In this document: positions 5,828 to 10,237 of the stretch, one piece after another
How positions within the stretch are numbered: position 1 is the stretch's first letter
How the letters are laid out: every line of letters starts with the position of its first letter
Assembly: GCA_902805985.1 (NCBI GenBank)
Contig: CADCUW010000583.1
Location: 1 to 10,237 of the forward strand
Direction: 5' to 3'
Source of the DNA: an uncultured Rubrobacteraceae bacterium
GTDB taxonomy: Bacteria > Actinomycetota > Rubrobacteria > Rubrobacterales > Rubrobacteraceae
Length of the DNA: 10,237 nt
Program-made: the position numbers and the translations under genes
The notes under the pieces: model-generated
What the model saw: the letters and a program-made list of their open reading frames with translations, nothing else
Database searches by the model: none
What the model was told of the DNA's origin: nothing

Positions 5828-7006
5828 GTGTTGCCTCTAGAAGGCATAACGGTCGTCGCGCTCGAGCAGGCGGTCGCGGCCCCGTTCGCCACCCGCCAGC
5901 TCGCCGACCTCGGCGCCAGGGTTATAAAGATAGAACGTCCGGAGGTTGGGGACTTCGCCCGCGGCTACGACACCACCGTAAACGGCCTCGCCAGCCACTT
6001 CGTCTGGCTCAACCGCTCCAAGGAGTCCCTGACGCTGAACCTGAAGGAGGATGGGGCGAAAGATATCCTGGAGCGCCTGCTCGCGCGGGCCGACGTCTTC
6101 GTCCACAACCTCGCCCCCGGCGCCACCGAGCGGCTGGGTTTTGGTGCCGACAGGTTGAGGGAGGAGCACCCCCGGCTCATCGTCTGCAGCATCTCCGGGT
6201 ACGGCTCCACCGGCCCCTACCGGGACAAGAAGGCCTACGACCTGCTGGTGCAGTGCGAGGCCGGGCTCGTCTCGATCACCGGCACCCCCGAAACCCCCTC
6301 CAAGGTCGGCATCTCGGCGGCCGACATAGCGGCCGGGATGTACACGTACACCGGCATCCTGACGGCGCTCTTCCAACGGGAGCGGACCGGGGAGGGCGCG
6401 GCCTTCGAGGTCTCGCTCCTGGAGGCGCTAGGTGAGTGGATGGGTTTCCCCGCTTACTTCACCACTTACGGCGGGAGCCAGCCGCCGAGGACCGGGGCGA
6501 GCCACGCGGCCATCGCCCCCTACGGGCCCTTCGAGGCCGGCGACGGGAAGGTCGTCTTCCTCGGCCTCCAGAACGAGCGGGAGTGGGTGGAGTTCTGCGA
6601 GGCGGTGCTGGAGAGGCCGGAGCTGGCGACCGACCCGCGCTTCGACTCCAACTCCGCGCGGGTCGAGAACGGAGAAGACCTCGACGGGGCGATAGAGGGA
6701 CCGTTCAAAGATCTGTCCTCGGATGAGGTCATCTCTCGCCTCGACGGGGCCCGGATCGCGAACGCCAGGATGAGGACCGTCCAGGAGTTTCTCGATCACC
6801 CCCAGCTAGAGGCCCGCGACCGTTGGCGCGAGGTGGGCTCCCCGGCGGGCCCGCTGCGGGCGCTTGTCCCCCCGGTGACCATGCAGGGCGTGGAGGGCGT
6901 CATGAAGCCCATCCCGCAGGTCGGCGAGCACACCGACGCCATCCTGGAGGAGCTCGGCCTCGATCCTGAGGAGGTCGGTTCCCTGCGCGAGGCGGGCGCG
7001 CTCTGA
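5828..7006 (+). CDS. CaiB/BaiF family III CoA-transferase
   Basis: This 392-residue enzyme should move CoA from an acyl-CoA donor to a free carboxylic acid. It starts LEGITVVALEQAVAAPFATR and continues LADLGARVIKIERPEVGDFA, the standard N-terminus of the family. Asp138 in KKAYDLLVQCEAGL is the expected catalytic Asp that forms the mixed anhydride, and VFVHNLAPGATERLG is the usual CoA-binding stretch. Length fits the shorter subgroup (about 390-400). GTG 5828 is preferred because it follows the dehydrogenase stop by one base; TTG 5831 is next to it. A start at 5804 inside the dehydrogenase is open but adds nothing conserved. The opening phrase, the GDFARGYD motif, and YGPFEAGDGKVVFLGLQNEREW resemble itaconate/mesaconate/succinate CoA-transferases as I remember them, so a C5 or similar dicarboxylate is a reasonable but unproven substrate. 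Translation is probably coupled to the gene before. Confidence 0.94.
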   Translation: MLPLEGITVVALEQAVAAPFATRQLADLGARVIKIERPEVGDFARGYDTTVNGLASHFVWLNRSKESLTLNLKEDGAKDILERLLARADVFVHNLAPGATERLGFGADRLREEHPRLIVCSISGYGSTGPYRDKKAYDLLVQCEAGLVSITGTPETPSKVGISAADIAAGMYTYTGILTALFQRERTGEGAAFEVSLLEALGEWMGFPAYFTTYGGSQPPRTGASHAAIAPYGPFEAGDGKVVFLGLQNEREWVEFCEAVLERPELATDPRFDSNSARVENGEDLDGAIEGPFKDLSSDEVISRLDGARIANARMRTVQEFLDHPQLEARDRWREVGSPAGPLRALVPPVTMQGVEGVMKPIPQVGEHTDAILEELGLDPEEVGSLREAGAL

Positions 7007-7017
7007 GGCGGCGCTAG

Positions 7018-8229
7018 GTGGAGGTCCCGGCCGCGTCCCCCTACCGTTGGGCGATCCTCCTGCTCGCGACCCTCGTCCAGGTCGGGGTCTCGATTCTGCA
7101 GCAGGCCCCGGCGGCGCTCGGGCCGGTCCTTACGCAGGACCTCGATCTCTCGCGGGCCCAGGTCGGGCTCCTCTCCTCGGCGATCTGGGGCGGGATGCTC
7201 CTCGCCATGCTGCCCGTCGGGCTCCTGATCGACCGCTACGGGGAGCGGAGGTTCATAATAGCTGGGGTGACGGCGATGGCCCTGCTGGCCCTGTGGGCGA
7301 CGCGGTTCGACGCGTTTGTCTGGCTCCTGGTTCTCTTCCTCCTGGCGAGCCTCGGGGCTTCGACTTCGGCGCCGGGAGGGTCGAAGGCCATAGCCGCCTG
7401 GTTCCCCCGCTCGCGGCGGGGCGGGGCCATGGGGATGCGCCAGACGGGGGTGACGATCGGGGGCCTCCTGGCCGCCCTTCTCCTGCCGCCCGTGGCGGTG
7501 AGGTTCGGCTGGGAGGCCGGCCTCGGGCTGGCCGCCGGCTTCGCCCTCGTCGCCGTCTTGTTCTTCGCCCTGCTCTACCGGGAGCTCCCGGCCGACGAGG
7601 ACACCCACGGGGAGGCGCCAGCGCCGCGGGTGCCGGTCCGTTCGATGGCGCGGGACCGGGGCTTCCTCGCCGCGACCGGGTACGCGTTCGTGTTCATGGG
7701 CGTGCAGGGTTCCTCGGCCTCCTACCTGGCCCTCTCCCTGCACGAGGAGGTCGGCCTCTCGGTCGTCGCGGCCGGGGCCTTCCTCGCCACCTTCCAGGTG
7801 GGCGGTATCGCGGGCAGGATCGGCTGGGGCGTCGTCTCCGACCGGATCGGCCGTCGGGGCCCGGTGATGGTGCTCGTGGGCCTGGTCGCGATGGGGAGCT
7901 GCCTCGCCATGGCCTTTGCCCGGGAGGGCACCCTAATCCCCTTCGTCGCGGTCTTCGCCTTCCTCCTCGGCCTCTCGGCGATGGGTTGGAACGGCGTCTA
8001 CCTCACCCTCCTCTCCGAGTCGGTCCCGATGCACGCCGCCGCGACCGCGATGGGGGCAAGCCTCACCGTCGCCTTTGTCGGGATGTTCCTCGCCTCGCCG
8101 CTCTTCGGCCTGGTCGCCGACCTGACAGGCTCCTACGGCGTCTCGTGGCTGGGCCTCGCCGGGTGGGCGGTCGTCGGGGTCGTGCTTGGGCTCCTTGCCC
8201 GTGAACCCCCGGAGGGCGCGAAACGTTGA
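7018..8229 (+). CDS. MFS transporter
   Basis: This 403-residue protein of the major facilitator superfamily should have 12 helices. GTG 7018 is 11 nt after the CoA-transferase stop, with GAGG about 9 nt upstream. The loop between helices 2 and 3 carries the family's motif A as GLLIDRYGERR (residues 68-78). The second half repeats it as GVVSDRIGRRG (271-281), and AMGMRQTGVTIGG lies in the helix 4-5 region. A polar stretch around DEDTHGEAPAPRVP is the central cytoplasmic loop. No periplasmic domain or binding-protein motif is seen. It probably imports (or exchanges) the acid that the two enzymes upstream act on, driven by protons. The substrate cannot be read from the sequence. Confidence 0.93.
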   Translation: MEVPAASPYRWAILLLATLVQVGVSILQQAPAALGPVLTQDLDLSRAQVGLLSSAIWGGMLLAMLPVGLLIDRYGERRFIIAGVTAMALLALWATRFDAFVWLLVLFLLASLGASTSAPGGSKAIAAWFPRSRRGGAMGMRQTGVTIGGLLAALLLPPVAVRFGWEAGLGLAAGFALVAVLFFALLYRELPADEDTHGEAPAPRVPVRSMARDRGFLAATGYAFVFMGVQGSSASYLALSLHEEVGLSVVAAGAFLATFQVGGIAGRIGWGVVSDRIGRRGPVMVLVGLVAMGSCLAMAFAREGTLIPFVAVFAFLLGLSAMGWNGVYLTLLSESVPMHAAATAMGASLTVAFVGMFLASPLFGLVADLTGSYGVSWLGLAGWAVVGVVLGLLAREPPEGAKR

Positions 8230-9431
8230 CCGGCCGCGGCGACTCCTTCTCGGCCCGCGACTCGGCCCGGGCTTGGGTGGTGGTAGCCGCCGCCTTCGCG
8301 GCGCTGTTCGTGGTCTTCGGCGTCGCTTTCAGCTTCGGGGCGTTCTTCGGGCCGATCTCGGCCGAGTTCGAGACCGGGCGGGCGGCCGCCTCGGTGGTGT
8401 TCTCGCTGACCTCGTTTCTGTTCTTCTCGCTCGGCGCGATCAGCGGCCCGGCGGCGGACCGCTTCGGGCCCCGGCCGCTGCTGCTTTTCGGCGCCGTCGC
8501 CTTCGGCGTCGGATTGGCCGCCACCGCCGGCGCCGAGCGGTTGTGGGTCGCCTACCTAACCTACGGTGTCGGGGTGGGCGTCGGGGTCGGCTGCGTGTAC
8601 GTGCCGATCGTCGCCGCCGTCGGCGGCTGGTTCGTGCGGCGGCGCGCCCTGGCGGTCGGTGTCGCCGTCTCGGGGATAGGGCTGGGCACCCTCGTTGTCT
8701 CGCCCCTGGCCGCGCGGCTCATCGAAGCCCACGGGTGGCGCATGGTCTACTTCGGGTTCGCCGCCGTGGGCTCGGCCGTGCTGTTGGCCTCCGCGCTCGT
8801 AATAGCCGCCCCACCCTCCGGGTCCCCGGGTGCATCGCGGCGAACGGGCGCCGCGATACGCACCCCGGCCTACCGCTGGCTGTACCTAGCGAACCTTCTG
8901 CTCTGTCTCGTCCTGTTCGTGCCGTTCGTGCACCTCCCGACCTTCGCCGAGGACGCGGGCGTCGGCCCGACCGCCGCGGCCGGTCTGGTCGGCGTCGTCG
9001 GGGCGTCCAGCATCGTCGGCCGGCTCGTGCTCGGCGGCGTCGCCGACGGCTCAGGGCCCTTACGCGCCTATCGGATCAGCTTCCTGCTCATCAGCGCGAG
9101 CTTCGCGCTGTGGTGGATCGGCGACGGGCTCCCGACCCTCGCCGCGTTCGCGGCGGTGCTGGGCGTCGGCTACGGCGGCTTCGTGGCGTTGAGCCCGGTC
9201 GTCCTCGCCGAATTCTTCGGCGTGGAGCGGCTCGGGGGCCTGCTCGGGGTGCTCCTTACCGCAAACGCGGTCGGCTCGGCGCTCGGCCCGCCGGCCGTCG
9301 GGCTCGTGGTCGACGCCACCGGCGGTTACGATGCGGCGGTCGTCGTCTTGGGCCTGCTCGGCCTCGCCGCCTACGCCGCACTCCTGCCGCTCGGCTCGCG
9401 CTCCGAACAACCGGCGTGCAAGGAGGGTTGA
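8226..9431 (+). CDS. MFS transporter, monocarboxylate-porter-like
   Basis: This 401-residue, 12-helix protein starts at TTG 8226, which shares the bases TTGA with the stop of the previous gene; GGAGGG lies about 9 nt upstream. Four-base overlap implies translational coupling. The first half has FGVAFSFGAFFGPISAEFE in helix 1, then AADRFGPRP as motif A (Asp78), a glycine-rich helix 4 (YGVGVGVGVGCVYVP), and GWFVRRRALAVGVAVSGIG in helix 5. This pattern is that of the monocarboxylate porter (MCT/OFA-like) branch of the superfamily. The helix 6-7 loop is short, with ASRRTGAAIRTPAYRW. It differs in subfamily from the transporter before it, so the pair is not a recent tandem duplication. It may handle a related acid, the other direction of an exchange, or a product. 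Confidence 0.93.
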   Translation: MTGRGDSFSARDSARAWVVVAAAFAALFVVFGVAFSFGAFFGPISAEFETGRAAASVVFSLTSFLFFSLGAISGPAADRFGPRPLLLFGAVAFGVGLAATAGAERLWVAYLTYGVGVGVGVGCVYVPIVAAVGGWFVRRRALAVGVAVSGIGLGTLVVSPLAARLIEAHGWRMVYFGFAAVGSAVLLASALVIAAPPSGSPGASRRTGAAIRTPAYRWLYLANLLLCLVLFVPFVHLPTFAEDAGVGPTAAAGLVGVVGASSIVGRLVLGGVADGSGPLRAYRISFLLISASFALWWIGDGLPTLAAFAAVLGVGYGGFVALSPVVLAEFFGVERLGGLLGVLLTANAVGSALGPPAVGLVVDATGGYDAAVVVLGLLGLAAYAALLPLGSRSEQPACKEG

Positions 9432-9477
9432 GGGTTCGAGGTCCCACGAATACTGGCCCGCCGGTTTCGTGCCGCCG

Positions 9478-9521
9478 ACCCTACGGTCCGGCCTCCGAAT
9501 GGAGAGGCCGGACCGTAGGGT
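9478..9521 (+). terminator. Perfect 18-bp hairpin, probable operon terminator
   Basis: ACCCTACGGTCCGGCCTC (9478-9495) faces its exact complement GAGGCCGGACCGTAGGGT (9504-9521) over an 8-nt loop, 46 nt after the last operon gene. The stem is long and GC-rich but no T tract follows, a form often seen in GC-rich actinobacteria. It would also insulate the next transcription unit. An operator for the next gene is the main alternative. Confidence 0.65.
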
Positions 9522-9547
9522 GGACGACGCGGACGGTCGTTGGGGTA

Positions 9548-9577
9548 TTGGCGTGTACATATGCTTGAGCGTATAAT
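9548..9577 (+). promoter_or_regulatory. Sigma-70-like promoter of the MHS transporter gene
   Basis: TTGGCG (9548-9553) and a perfect TATAAT (9572-9577) are 18 nt apart. The predicted transcript starts near 9584, giving a leader of about 17 nt before the ATG at 9601. Its position after the strong hairpin shows that the third transporter is a separate transcription unit. Confidence 0.6.
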
Positions 9578-9600
9578 GCGAGCCGGGTTAGGAAAGGTGG

Positions 9601-10237
9601 ATGGAAGGGGGAAGCGTGGAGAACGTTGGCGGGGAACACCAGGGGCAAGCGTCCTCGATAAGACAGGTGGCGATAGCCAGCCTGGTGGGGACGGCGCTCG
9701 AGTGGTACGACTATTTCCTGTACGGTACGGCGGCGGCGTTGATCTTCAACCAGTTGTTCTTCCCGCAATCGAACCCTCTCATGGGAACGTTGCTCGCCTT
9801 CGCCACGTTCGGGGTCGGTTTCGTCACCCGGCCGGTCGGCGGGCTCGTCTTCGGTCACTACGGGGATAAGATTGGGCGCAAGACCATGCTCGTCATCACC
9901 CTCCTGATCATGGGCGTAGCGACCTGCGCCATAGGCTTGATGCCGACCTACGATCAGATAGGCGTATGGGCGCCGATCCTGCTGGTCGTACTGCGCCTCG
10001 TCCAGGGCTTCGGCGTCGGTGGCGAGTGGGGCGGCGCTGTGCTGATGGCGGTTGAGCACGCCCCGACGGGCAGGCGAGGGTACTACGGGAGCTGGGTGCA
10101 GATGGGGGTTCCGGCCGGGCTCGTGCTCGCTACGGCGGTCTTCGCCCTGTTCGAGCAGTTGCCCGAGGAGGCGTTCCTGGCCTGGGGCTGGCGCGTGCCG
10201 TTCCTCTTGAGCTTCCTGCTGGTGGTGGTGGGACTCT
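9601..10237 (+). CDS. MFS transporter, metabolite:H+ symporter (MHS) family, partial
   Basis: The frame runs open for 212 codons to the window end; about half the usual 430-450 residues are present. GTALEWYDYFLYGTAAALIF in helix 1 is the hallmark of the MHS family (alpha-ketoglutarate, shikimate, proline/betaine and citrate symporters). Next come FGVGFVTRPVGGLVFGHYGDKIGRK, with motif A at residues 85-94, and LRLVQGFGVGGEWGGAVLMAVE with RRGYYGSWVQMG in helices 4-5. ATG 9601 is preceded by AGGAAAGGTGG; GTG 9616, with GGAAGGGGG upstream, is an alternative start. It has its own promoter and lies beyond a hairpin, so it need not share regulation with the operon, although a dicarboxylate symporter would fit next to it. 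Its exact substrate is not readable. Confidence 0.93.
   Translation, partial: MEGGSVENVGGEHQGQASSIRQVAIASLVGTALEWYDYFLYGTAAALIFNQLFFPQSNPLMGTLLAFATFGVGFVTRPVGGLVFGHYGDKIGRKTMLVITLLIMGVATCAIGLMPTYDQIGVWAPILLVVLRLVQGFGVGGEWGGAVLMAVEHAPTGRRGYYGSWVQMGVPAGLVLATAVFALFEQLPEEAFLAWGWRVPFLLSFLLVVVGL

Noticed and set aside
9425..9460. GGGTTCGAGGTCC resembling a tRNA T arm, considered as the second att site
   Set aside because: Only about eight bases match the tRNA-Arg 3' end and no acceptor stem follows; chance similarity is likely.
7047..9568. Long Arg/Gly-rich plus-strand frames overlapping both MFS genes
   Set aside because: They are shifted readings of GC-rich MFS genes whose proper frames show complete membrane proteins with motif A.

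Overview
The window comes from a GC-rich, Gram-positive-like bacterium. The style of the proteins (multi-PAS/GAF sensor, CaiB-type CoA-transferase, frequent GTG/TTG starts, strong GGAGG sites) fits a deep-branching actinobacterium such as Rubrobacter. That placement is an inference from protein style, not a database match.

Region 1 (1-1967) is chromosomal backbone. A large sensor protein with three PAS domains and a GAF domain lies on the minus strand, and its C-terminal output domain is cut off by the window edge. A tRNA-Arg (anticodon TCT) lies on the plus strand, transcribed away from it.

Region 2 (1968-4640) starts directly at the 3' end of that tRNA and looks unlike its flanks. It is richer in A+T, sparsely coding, and full of short repeats and broken genes. 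It holds an 11-bp tandem repeat beside the tRNA, a small CxxCxxC protein, a well-formed three-helix membrane protein of unknown function, an Arg-rich small ORF, a frameshifted winged-helix gene, an AT-rich inverted repeat, and a coiled-coil protein whose N-terminal part has no start. I read it as a decayed element inserted at the tRNA gene. No integrase and no second copy of the tRNA end are visible.

Region 3 (4663-9431) is a tight plus-strand operon: acyl-CoA dehydrogenase, family III (CaiB/BaiF) CoA-transferase, and two MFS transporters that overlap by 4 nt. Gaps between genes are 1 nt, 11 nt and -4 nt. The likely logic is uptake of a short organic acid, CoA transfer onto it, and oxidation of the CoA ester. 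An itaconate/mesaconate-like C5 dicarboxylate is my best but unproven guess for the substrate.

Region 4 (9432-10237) has a perfect 18-bp hairpin that probably closes the operon. A good sigma-70-like promoter follows, then the start of a third transporter of the metabolite:H+ symporter (MHS) type, which runs off the window.
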